From the NCBI RefSeq assembly GCF_002198095.1, contig NZ_NHMK01000035.1, forward strand, positions 1 to 64,000: a stretch of 64,000 bases of DNA, read 5' to 3'. Shown piece by piece: positions 35,824-43,588 of the stretch (position 1 is its first letter; each line of letters opens with the position of its first letter). This DNA is from Deinococcus indicus (GTDB lineage: Bacteria; Deinococcota; Deinococci; Deinococcales; Deinococcaceae). The notes below the pieces were generated by a model. It was not told the DNA's origin, did no database searches, and worked only from the letters and a program-made list of their open reading frames with translations. Both the position numbers and the translations under genes were made by a program.

Positions 35824-36502
35824 CTACCGTTCCGGTGGCGGTTCCCGTGGTGAGTCGGAACTCCCGGCGCTGCGGTTCCCAGTTCGGGAGGACAATGGTC
35901 CGGGTGGCGCCCGGCAGCACGTAGTACGGGATGGGAAGGTCGGCCACGCTGCTGTTCGCCGTGACCTTCAGGTTCGAGAACCGGACGTGCCCGGTGCCGC
36001 TGTTCGTCACCTGAAGCAGCAGGTCGTTGCCGCGCCGCTGGGCGGTCCACTTGACCTGCGGCTGAACGGAGCGGGTACTGACGGCCAGAGGCAGCCCGAA
36101 ACGCAGGGCGCTCACCACGCCGGTCGCGGCGGTCGCCTGCGGGACCTGAGTGACGTACACGCGGTACATCTTCTCGGCGGCGAGATCGACCGGTCCTTTC
36201 CAGCCGAGCCTGAACAGCTGCCGCTGTCCGGGTTGCAGGGTCACGCGGGCCGGGTTGATCACCACGTCACGGGTGGGCTCGTACGTGTCCTCGCCGTTCA
36301 CCTGACGCCACGCCATGATCTCGACCCTGTACTCGCTGGCCACCGAGTCCGTGTTGACCACATTGAACTGCGTAGTCGGAGCGGCGGGCGGCGTCAACTG
36401 GAGCGACAGGGGCGCGACGTTCAGGCTCGCGGCGTGTGCGGCGGTCGGCAGGGCCGTGACCAGCAGGGTCAGGAGCAGGCCCGGTAAGCTCAGCTTCTTC
36501 AC
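35801..36502 (-). CDS. Periplasmic pilus chaperone (PapD-like)
   Basis: 233 residues with a signal peptide ending at AAHAAS. Two immunoglobulin-like domains: residues 25-145 with LSLQLTPPAAPTTQFNV, RVTLQPGQRQLFRLGW and EKMYRVYVTQV, then 150-233. The pattern fits FimC/CsuC chaperones, which complete a missing strand of pilus subunits by donor-strand complementation and hand them to the usher. The start follows the upstream subunit stop by three bases; the end overlaps the usher. Confidence 0.88.
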   Translation of the reverse strand: MKKLSLPGLLLTLLVTALPTAAHAASLNVAPLSLQLTPPAAPTTQFNVVNTDSVASEYRVEIMAWRQVNGEDTYEPTRDVVINPARVTLQPGQRQLFRLGWKGPVDLAAEKMYRVYVTQVPQATAATGVVSALRFGLPLAVSTRSVQPQVKWTAQRRGNDLLLQVTNSGTGHVRFSNLKVTANSSVADLPIPYYVLPGATRTIVLPNWEPQRREFRLTTGTATGTVDETFTLP

Positions 36503-36505
36503 GAA

Positions 36506-36991
36506 TCAGTACTCCAGTGTCAGCGTGACCGTCTCTTGATACGTGCCGGCCGGGCTGTTCCACTGCCTGGCAGGGATGCGGCCGTTCACCTGATACACCT
36601 GCGCCGTGCCGTTGAACTGGATGGCCGAGGTCACGATCAGCGGAGAGCTTCCGGCGGGGATTTCGGCGGGCGTGACGGACGACCCGTTGGGCCGCACGAA
36701 CGTCAGGCGGTAACCCAGGGTGTCGTTGCCGTGGCGGAGTCTGGTGCTGTAGCCGCTGAACTGCAGTTGCGCGGTGACGCCCGGATTGCAGGTCAAGGAG
36801 AAGGTGCCCGAAGCCCTGAGGTCACTGGGATCGGCGGCGCGGTACGTGCCGAAGTCGAGGTTCTGCGTCGTGATGGAGCAGGCATTGATGGTCTGCGCCG
36901 TGATGGCGAGCGGCTGCACCTGCGCCTGACCGACCCCGCCAAGCAGGACGCTGAACGCCAGCATCCGGGAAACGTATCTGTACATGAGCAC
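36506..36991 (-). CDS. SCPU-domain pilus subunit 2
   Basis: 161 residues, signal peptide ending at VGQAQV. The SCPU pattern is clear: NACSITTQNLDFGTYRA, TCNPGVTAQLQFSG, and C-terminal GTYQETVTLTLEY. Two cysteines are placed for the usual subunit disulfide. It lies directly before the chaperone gene and after the major-subunit-like gene, as a minor pilin would. Confidence 0.85.
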   Translation of the reverse strand: MLMYRYVSRMLAFSVLLGGVGQAQVQPLAITAQTINACSITTQNLDFGTYRAADPSDLRASGTFSLTCNPGVTAQLQFSGYSTRLRHGNDTLGYRLTFVRPNGSSVTPAEIPAGSSPLIVTSAIQFNGTAQVYQVNGRIPARQWNSPAGTYQETVTLTLEY

Positions 36992-37109
36992 TCCTATACA
37001 TCTGGGTTTCTGGGAAACGACAGGTGGGGGGACGGGAAGCTGCCGGGTTCGCAGCGCTCCTGATCCCCCCTCCGCGTGTGCCGGAGAGATGGTCCCCGGC
37101 GTACCGGAT

Positions 37110-37589
37110 TTAGTAGTCGACCGTGAAGGTGATGACTTCGTTGTAGTTGCCGGCCGACGCGCCCCACTGGTTCGGGGCGATGGTGCCGGTCACGGGCCAG
37201 ATGAGATCGGTGCCGGTCGCCAGAATCCAGTAGGGCAGGGCGCTACCATTCTGGTTGGCCGTCAGGGGGAAGTTGAAGTTGCCTTCAACGTTCGAGGTGC
37301 TCACCGCGTAGTCCAGGGTGTCGGTGCCGCCGGCCTTGGTCAGCTTGCCGGTGAACCCCGAGTAGTTCAGGGCGAAGACAGCGTTCTTGGTGCAGGTGGT
37401 GGTGACCTTGCCGCCAGCCGTCACGGCATTCGTGGACGCGCCCATGTACCCGCCAAAGTCCAGACCCACGGTGGAGATGGTGCAGCTGTTCTGGACGGTC
37501 GCCGCGCTGGTGAACGTGGTGCTCACGGAGGCGGCCATGCCGGTCGAGGCGATCAGGGTCAGGGCGGTCATGGCAATGGTGTTTTTCAT
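37110..37589 (-). CDS. SCPU-domain major pilus subunit
   Basis: 159 residues from the ATG at 37587-37589, with AGGAG six bases before. Signal peptide MKNTIAMTALTLIASTGMAA, then NSCTISTVGLDFGGYMG, TTCTKNAVFALNYSG and a C-terminal YNEVITFTVDY. Gly/Thr/Asn-rich composition and first position in the operon suggest the main shaft subunit, like CsuA/B. 118 bases separate it from subunit 2. Confidence 0.85.
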   Translation of the reverse strand: MKNTIAMTALTLIASTGMAASVSTTFTSAATVQNSCTISTVGLDFGGYMGASTNAVTAGGKVTTTCTKNAVFALNYSGFTGKLTKAGGTDTLDYAVSTSNVEGNFNFPLTANQNGSALPYWILATGTDLIWPVTGTIAPNQWGASAGNYNEVITFTVDY

Positions 37590-37913
37590 CAGGCTCTCCT
37601 GCAACTCCTTGGCTAACGGTCTGTTGGCCAGTTGCTCACAAACCTTACAGACCGCTGCATTAAGGCCCTCCTGACGTCGTCCCTGACGTATCCGGCGTCC
37701 TCATTGTGTCTCCCTGGGAGAGGGCAGGCGAGCCTCTCACAGCTCCATCCGGGGGGCGATGACCGGCGCCCCGCTGCCGTTCGCTGACCCCATGCCGGGA
37801 GCGACGCGGCGGAACGGGTCGTCCAGCCGTAGCCAGATGGCCACAGGCCGTGACCAGATGGACATGAGAAAAAATGAAAACATTCTTAGGGTGGCTGAGG
37901 AGGTCCTCACGCC
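37590..37913. promoter_or_regulatory. Divergent regulatory region, pilus operon and SARP gene
   Basis: 324 bases without a gene. AT-rich patches at 37605-37665 and 37865-37890 (AAAAAATGAAAACATTCTTA) could hold promoters for the two divergent transcripts. GAGGAGG at 37897-37903 is the ribosome site for 37914. No clear operator is visible. Confidence 0.4.
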
Positions 37914-39107
37914 ATGCCCACTTCTTCTTCTCAAGCTGTTGCTCTTCAGACGCGGGGCTGTCTGAGACTGGGGCATGTGCAGGAACCCAAGCCGCTGCTG
38001 CTGCTCGCCTACCTGCTGATCGAGGGCGCCACGCCGCGTGACCGGCTCGCCCGGCTGCTCTGGCCGGATTCGAGCGATCCCAGGAACAACCTGCGCGTCA
38101 GCCTGTGTAAACTCAGGGGCTGGGGCGTGACCGTCATCACGGACGGGGATTGCCTGAGTGCCGAGCATCCGAGCGATCACCGGACCGGCGGAGCCTGCGG
38201 TGCTGGCGCCGGGTTCCTGCGGGGAGTGGAGTTGTCTGGCGTGAGCCCCGAGCTGGAGGACTGGGTGCTGGGCCGCCGCGAGGAACTGGCCGCACAGACC
38301 CAGGAAACCCTGCTGCGCGAGGCGGCGCTCGTCACCGACCGGGATGAGCTGCTGGACCGGGCGTGGCACCTGCCGGACGCGCCCCTGCCGTCGGCGGGCA
38401 CGCTGGCGCGCTTCCTGTCGCTGTGCCGGGCCGGGACGGCGCTTCACGGCTCGCTGAGCGAGGAACTGGCCGATCTGTGGGACGGAACGCTGCCCACGCG
38501 CGAGCCGCTGGTGCAGGCGTTGCTGGCCGGCTGGCTGGAAGGCGGCGTGACCTGGCTGGCCGGTGACGCGGCGCAGTGGCGACCGTCCCTGGACTGCGTG
38601 CGGGCGCTGCTGGAAGCGGACGGGCAGCGCGTCCTGAGCCTGCACGTGCCGCCCGGCGTGGGGGGACAGGGGCCCGCGCAGGAACTGGAGGACCAGCTGA
38701 CCCGGGCGTGCCGCTCGGCTGCGCCCCGGACCCTGACGGTCATCCTGACGGGCGCCGCACACGCCCTGACAGCGGCCCTGCCGAACACGCTGGCCGGGTG
38801 GCCGGACGTCCGTTTCCTGGTGCTGGGTGGCGTGCCCGCAGCCGGCGAGGGCCTGATCCTCACGCTGCCGGATTACTGTGACGGCGTTATGCCCGGACGC
38901 GCTGCCGGCGCAGAACGGACGCGCACACGCCCGGCCGGAACCCCGCTCAGGGCGCTGCTGCCGGGCGGGCGCGGTCCGGCCGGACTGCAACGACGCTGCG
39001 GGCAGCACCGTCCGCCCCACGGCGCCACCGGTCCCCCGCGCGGTTTCCTGTCGGCCCGCCCGACGGTTCGCTCCCCGACACGCCCGGACTCTACACTCGG
39101 GGTCTGA
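37914..39107 (+). CDS. SARP-type transcriptional regulator
   Basis: 397 residues. The N-terminal winged-helix domain is visible at residues 12-75 (GCLRLGHVQEPKPLLLLAYLLIEG; DRLARLLWPDSSDPRNNLRVSL), followed by helical BTAD-like and NTPase-like regions (SLDCVRALLEADGQRVLSL) without a clear Walker A. From residue 325 onward the protein turns Arg/Pro/Gly-rich, unlike the rest, which suggests a frameshifted or decayed end. Divergent from the pilus operon and upstream of a two-component pair, so it may control either. Confidence 0.75.
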   Translation: MPTSSSQAVALQTRGCLRLGHVQEPKPLLLLAYLLIEGATPRDRLARLLWPDSSDPRNNLRVSLCKLRGWGVTVITDGDCLSAEHPSDHRTGGACGAGAGFLRGVELSGVSPELEDWVLGRREELAAQTQETLLREAALVTDRDELLDRAWHLPDAPLPSAGTLARFLSLCRAGTALHGSLSEELADLWDGTLPTREPLVQALLAGWLEGGVTWLAGDAAQWRPSLDCVRALLEADGQRVLSLHVPPGVGGQGPAQELEDQLTRACRSAAPRTLTVILTGAAHALTAALPNTLAGWPDVRFLVLGGVPAAGEGLILTLPDYCDGVMPGRAAGAERTRTRPAGTPLRALLPGGRGPAGLQRRCGQHRPPHGATGPPRGFLSARPTVRSPTRPDSTLGV

Positions 39108-39174
39108 TGTTTTCCCCGCTCTACCCGCCCGAGTACGGAACGCTTTCCTGCTCAGCCCAGGAAAGGACCACCTG

Positions 39175-39813
39175 ATGGACACCACCGACCGCACCATCCG
39201 CCTTCAACTCGTCGAGGATCACGACCTGACCCGCTTTGGCCTGCGCATGCTGCTGTCCGCCCAGCCGGACTTTCAGGTGGTTGCGGAAGGACGCACCGCC
39301 GAGGAGGGCCTCGAGCAACTGGGGCATTTTGAGGTGGACGTCGTCCTGATGGACATCAACCTGCCCGGCATGGACGGCATCCAGGCGGCCCAGGAGGTGC
39401 GCCGGGTCCGGCCGGACGCGCAGGTGGTGATGTTCACGGCGTCCAACCGGCGCGACCAGCTGTTCGCGGCGCTCGCGTCGGGTGCCGTGGCCTACTGCCT
39501 GAAGTCCGCGCCGCCGGAGGTGATGTTCCAGGCGATCCGTTCGGCCGCGTCGGGCGCCGTGTTCTTCGACCCGGAAAGTGCGCGGCACCTGCTGCATACC
39601 GTGCAGGGCAGCGCGCCCCTGGCCCCCCTGACCGAGCGGGACATGGCCATTCTGCGCCTCGTGGCAGACGGGCAGGCCAACAAGGACATCGCGGCCACGC
39701 TCGGGATCAGCGTCGGTCTGGTCAAGAAACACATCGGTGAGATCCTCGAGAAGCTCCAGGCCACGGACCGCACCCAGGCGGCCATCAAGGCCTTCCGGGC
39801 CGGTCTGATCTGA
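39175..39813 (+). CDS. NarL/FixJ-type response regulator
   Basis: 212 residues. Receiver domain 8-125 with acidic pocket Glu14/Asp15, phospho-acceptor Asp60 (VLMDINLPGMDG) and Lys110. LuxR-type helix-turn-helix at about 148-205 (LTERDMAILRLVADGQANKDIAATLGISVGLVKKH, read in segments). The ATG at 39175 follows AAGGA. It overlaps the histidine kinase gene by one base (TGATG), making a clear cognate pair. Confidence 0.93.
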   Translation: MDTTDRTIRLQLVEDHDLTRFGLRMLLSAQPDFQVVAEGRTAEEGLEQLGHFEVDVVLMDINLPGMDGIQAAQEVRRVRPDAQVVMFTASNRRDQLFAALASGAVAYCLKSAPPEVMFQAIRSAASGAVFFDPESARHLLHTVQGSAPLAPLTERDMAILRLVADGQANKDIAATLGISVGLVKKHIGEILEKLQATDRTQAAIKAFRAGLI

Positions 39814-41261
39814 TGCGCGCCGCCCCGACGCCCGAAGTGGTGCGCCGCCTCCAGCAGCCTGCGCGCGGCCCTGTCTGGCGCGCCAGTCTCGTGACCCTGG
39901 CGGTCATCCTGGTGGGCGACGTCCTCACGCCGTTCTCCGCGCCGCTGAGCGCCGGCCTGCCCATCCTGCTGTTCGTTTCCCTCATCGCCGCGTCTGACCG
40001 CCTCACCGCCCGCCTCACCGCCGCCGCCATCGCCGTCAGCGTCGTGACGGGCCTGATCAACGTGCTTCGCAGCGGCAACGACACTGAAGTGGTCCTGCTT
40101 CACCTGGCCGTCACTGCCCTGACGGTCATGGGTGGCGTCACCGCCACGTGGCTTGCCCGGCGTGCGGACCACACCACCGACGAGCCGCTGGGGCTGCCCG
40201 ACACGGACGTGAACGCCCCGCCAGCCGAACGGGCCGCGCACCTGCTCGCAGCCCTGAGCGGCGCGCGCGGTCATCAGCTGCACCGCGTGGATTCCATCCG
40301 CGACTGGCTGGCCCGCTCCCCGCACGTCCGGCCGCTCCCGGCCGGCCGGGTCAATCAGCGGCGCATTCCACGCCTGCCCACTCCGGTCAGCGCGAACACC
40401 GCCCCGCTGTGGCAGGACACGCGCGGGAACATCTACGTCCGCCTGACCCTGCCGACGCACGGCGAGGCGCTCGTGCAACTCGTCCGGCCGTCCGCACCGC
40501 CCGCGTTCATCCTGGACGCCACGCACGTCCTGCAACTGCAACTCGAGCGGGCCGCCCTGACCGAGCAGGTCCACCTGCAACGCGAGGTGCTGCGCGACCT
40601 CGTGTACGCGTTCTCGCACGACCTGCGTACGCCCATCACCGCGAACATCCTGCATGCCGAGGCGGCCCTGAGCGGCCTGTACGGTCCGCTGAGCGACCCC
40701 CTGGCAGAGTTCCTGCGGCACTCCCAGCAGGGCAACCGCGACCTGCTGACCGTCTCCGACCAGCTGATGCTGCTCGCCGAGTACGAGAGCGGCGACCTGA
40801 CCGGTGAGGCAGGCAGCGCCGTGGAACTCGGCAGCGTGATCCGCAGCGTCGTGAGCGACGTGCAACTGCGCGGCCGGGAGCGCGGCATTCACTTCGAACT
40901 GAACCTGACCCCCTGCACGGTCATCGGCCACACCTACGACCTGCGGCGCGCGGTGCAGAACCTGCTGGAAAACGCCATGAAATTCAGTCCGCCGCACACG
41001 TTCGTGAGGGTGACGCTCCGCCCGGAGAGAATGTCGGCTCTGATCGAGGTACTTGATCAGGGGCCGGGCGTGCCCGAGTCGCAGGTGCCGCAGCTGTTCC
41101 GGCGGTTCCGGTCGTCCACGCGTGGCAGCGGCACGGGCTTCGGGCTTTACCTGACGCAGCGCATCGCGGAACAGTATGGAGGCACCGTGACGTATGCCCG
41201 CACGGAGTCCGACCACCCGTGGACGGTCTTCCAGCTGTGCCTGCCCCTCGCCCAGGACTGA
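39813..41261 (+). CDS. Membrane sensor histidine kinase
   Basis: 482 residues. About four membrane helices (residues 22-115), a linker or small sensor region (120-240), a dimerisation domain with FSHDLRTP (His269), and an ATPase domain with NLLENAMKFSP (N box), DQGPGVP (G1) and GSGTGFGLYL (G2). All catalytic motifs are intact. Coupled to the response regulator. The stimulus cannot be read from sequence; the position near the pilus and c-di-GMP genes suggests surface or adhesion control. Confidence 0.92.
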   Translation: MRAAPTPEVVRRLQQPARGPVWRASLVTLAVILVGDVLTPFSAPLSAGLPILLFVSLIAASDRLTARLTAAAIAVSVVTGLINVLRSGNDTEVVLLHLAVTALTVMGGVTATWLARRADHTTDEPLGLPDTDVNAPPAERAAHLLAALSGARGHQLHRVDSIRDWLARSPHVRPLPAGRVNQRRIPRLPTPVSANTAPLWQDTRGNIYVRLTLPTHGEALVQLVRPSAPPAFILDATHVLQLQLERAALTEQVHLQREVLRDLVYAFSHDLRTPITANILHAEAALSGLYGPLSDPLAEFLRHSQQGNRDLLTVSDQLMLLAEYESGDLTGEAGSAVELGSVIRSVVSDVQLRGRERGIHFELNLTPCTVIGHTYDLRRAVQNLLENAMKFSPPHTFVRVTLRPERMSALIEVLDQGPGVPESQVPQLFRRFRSSTRGSGTGFGLYLTQRIAEQYGGTVTYARTESDHPWTVFQLCLPLAQD

Positions 41262-41380
41262 CGACGGCGTTCCGGTGTGGCCCGGGAATCAGGAGCGGCC
41301 CCCTGTTCTCCGCTCTCTACCGAACGGCCGATTGACGTCCAGCAGCCCGCTCCTGCTCCCAGTCGCATCCGCCCGGATTG

Positions 41381-41515
41381 ATACGGACTCCGATTGAATG
41401 GGCTGCAAAGCCCGTTCAGTCCGAGCGAAGCGAGCAGGAGAGAAGCGGGTTCCGGACGTGGAGCCAACAATCCGGTGACGTTCCGGATTGTTGGCGAAAC
41501 AAACGGAATCCGTAT
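41381..41515 (+). repeat. Dispersed inverted-end repeat, copy d (full length)
   Basis: 135 bp, ATACGGACTCCG to CGGAATCCGTAT. Left hairpin GGGCT-GCAA-AGCCC; right hairpin AACAATCCGG/CCGGATTGTT. On the minus strand its end supplies the last base of the stop codon of the adjacent membrane protein gene. Confidence 0.9.
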
Positions 41516-42213
41516 CAGTCCTGCGGTGCGACGCGCCGGGTGCCGCCGGGCTGGGCGGGGGCCGCGCTGCTCAGGTTGAACAGGTCCGTGGTGGCCAGTT
41601 GACGTAGCATCAGGGCCTCCTGGGCGCGCTCCACGTACCTCTGCCGGTACCAGGCGAGGCATAGCGTGGCCAGCAGTACGGAGAAGGTCACGGTCTGTGC
41701 GCGGATCATCGCCAGCAGGTAGGGGCGGAAGGCGTCGAAGTTCAGCACCCAGGGCAACGCGACGCACACGGCGTAGAGTGTCATGATCAGGGTCGCCGCC
41801 TGTCGCGCGGGCAGCAGCAGCATGATGACGGTGGCGTCCAGCACCAGTGTCCAGTACGACGCGGTCCCCACGAAAGACGGTGATTCGGGCAGGGTCGGTT
41901 GCAGGGCGAACGACAGGTTGTGCAGGAAGGCCGTCACGACCAGGATGACCACCGTGACACGTTCGGCGAGACGGCTGTACCCGCCCAGCAGGTTCCACAG
42001 GATCGATCCGATCATGAGCGGCATGATGATGGGATAGCCGTAGATCACGTAGGGTTCCTGCACGGGTTGTGTGAGCTGCAGGGCGTAGGTGGCGGTGAAG
42101 CTGATGAAGGGCACCAGGGTCAGGCAGATGAAGATCCACCGTTTCTCCTCGAAGGAGCGCCGTTCGTCGCCGGTGATGTGCAGCAGGTGCAGGTCGTGCT
42201 CGCGGGCGTCCAC
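41515..42213 (-). CDS. Truncated membrane sensor of a diguanylate cyclase
   Basis: 232 residues with about six membrane helices (33-190), then YVERAQEALMLRQLATTDLFNL, which resembles the linker and first motif of a GGDEF domain (usually ATTDPLTGLPNRR). Instead of continuing, the protein diverges and stops 16 residues later, exactly at the end of repeat copy d, whose first base completes the TGA. No GGDEF residues remain, so no cyclase activity is expected. It may be a cyclase cut off by repeat insertion and associated deletion. Confidence 0.65.
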   Translation of the reverse strand: MDAREHDLHLLHITGDERRSFEEKRWIFICLTLVPFISFTATYALQLTQPVQEPYVIYGYPIIMPLMIGSILWNLLGGYSRLAERVTVVILVVTAFLHNLSFALQPTLPESPSFVGTASYWTLVLDATVIMLLLPARQAATLIMTLYAVCVALPWVLNFDAFRPYLLAMIRAQTVTFSVLLATLCLAWYRQRYVERAQEALMLRQLATTDLFNLSSAAPAQPGGTRRVAPQD

Positions 42214-42301
42214 CCCGCCAGTCTAGCCCAGACCGTCTGTCGATCGAGACTGAGATCTTCTGTACAGAGTGAACGTAACATAAAAGTGCAAAATTCGAAG
42301 C

Positions 42302-42769
42302 ATGCCAGCCCCGGAGATCTGGAAAGCTGTGCCGGACGCGGAAAACAGATACGAAGCGAGCGATCACGGTCGGGTTCGTAGCCTTGACCGAACCATTCAG
42401 GTTTCCGGCGATCGGACGGCGTTCGTCAAGGGACGGTTCCTCAAGCCCGTGCTGAACCCCAGTGGCCTGGGGACCGTCACCTGCGACGGCAGACGTTACG
42501 CCGTCCACATCCTGATCGCCACACTGTTCGTGGAGCGGCCAGAGGGCGCCAGACATGTCCGGCACCGAAACGGAGACCGGTCGGACAACGCCGCCGTCAA
42601 CCTCCAGTGGGTCGTCAATCCCATTTTCGTGGGTCCCACCGATGACCAGATCGCCCTGGTGCTCGCCATGCACCAGCACTTCAGAATGTCTCAGCGTGAC
42701 ATGGCCAGCCGCGCCAGCCTGTCCGTCTGGCAGGTATCGCAGATCATCCGACTCCGCGGAACGCCGTAG
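42302..42769 (+). CDS. Solitary HNH endonuclease with NUMOD4 domain
   Basis: 155 residues: NUMOD4 motif EIWKAVPDAENRYEASDHGRVRSL (read in segments) at 5-28, HNH core HVRHRNGDRSDNAAVNLQW at about 85-103, and a C-terminal helix-turn-helix (QRDMASRASLSVWQVSQIIR). This is the plan of phage and intron-type homing endonucleases. No intron or phage gene is near, so it is probably a free-standing selfish gene. Its upstream region is AT-rich relative to the surroundings. Confidence 0.8.
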   Translation: MPAPEIWKAVPDAENRYEASDHGRVRSLDRTIQVSGDRTAFVKGRFLKPVLNPSGLGTVTCDGRRYAVHILIATLFVERPEGARHVRHRNGDRSDNAAVNLQWVVNPIFVGPTDDQIALVLAMHQHFRMSQRDMASRASLSVWQVSQIIRLRGTP

Positions 42770-42957
42770 TCCTGCCAGACCGGGAACCTCTGGCGGCATG
42801 AGACCGTACTGAGCTGCATGAGCATCTCACGGTGGCGGTTCCTGAAGTTCTGGCCTTCTCTGGCCATGGACCCACCCCTGGCCGGTGCTCAGATGAGGCA
42901 ACGCCGCGCCGCGCCGGACGCTAGGGTGCCCGGCATGGCTCCCCCTGGCCCACCGGC

Positions 42958-43554
42958 GTGACCGAGTTCCTGCACGTGGTGCTGTCGTTCCCGACCGCGC
43001 CCTGGACGGCCCTGCTGACGCTGATCGCGGCGGCGGCGCTGCTGGCCCTGCTGGGCGCCATCGACGGGATCTCCGGCGGTGGCGAAGGCCTGCTCGACAG
43101 TCTGCTCGTGCGCGTCGGGCTGAACGGCGTGCCGCTGCTGCCCGTCGCGCTGGCGCTGACCCTGACGGGCTGGCTGAGCTGCTACCTGGGCCAGCTGCTG
43201 CTCCTGCCGCTGATCGCACCCACGGGGCGTGGCGTGGCAGCCGTGGCATTGCTGCTCGGTTCGCTGGGGCTGGGGGTGCTGGCGGGCTGGGCGGTGGCAC
43301 GCCCGCTGCGGCGCCTCGCGCAGGGGCAGGACGCCCTGGCCCGCGCCCAGCTGCTGGGCCGCGTGGCGGTCGTCGAATCCGGCACCCTCGCCTCGACCGG
43401 TCGCGTGAGCGTGCCCGACGGCGGCGCGGGCCTGCTCCTCGACGCCCGCACCGACGGCGAGCCCCTGCGGCGCGGCGAACGCGTGATCCTCGTGGCGCAC
43501 GACCCGGCCACTCACGTCTTTACCGTCCGCCGCGCCGACCCGACCGACACCTGA
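42958..43554 (+). CDS. YqiJ-like membrane protein with OB-fold domain
   Basis: 198 residues, GTG start at 42958. Three to four membrane helices (5-115), then a soluble beta-barrel (LLGRVAVVESGTLASTGRVSV; GERVILVAHDP) like the NfeD/YqiJ OB domain. Proteins of this type pair with flotillins, as here: the flotillin gene follows after 34 bases. Probably helps organise membrane microdomains. Confidence 0.8.
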   Translation: MTEFLHVVLSFPTAPWTALLTLIAAAALLALLGAIDGISGGGEGLLDSLLVRVGLNGVPLLPVALALTLTGWLSCYLGQLLLLPLIAPTGRGVAAVALLLGSLGLGVLAGWAVARPLRRLAQGQDALARAQLLGRVAVVESGTLASTGRVSVPDGGAGLLLDARTDGEPLRRGERVILVAHDPATHVFTVRRADPTDT

Positions 43555-43588
43555 TCCCCGAATTCCCCCTGTCCTGCCTGGAGGCCGT

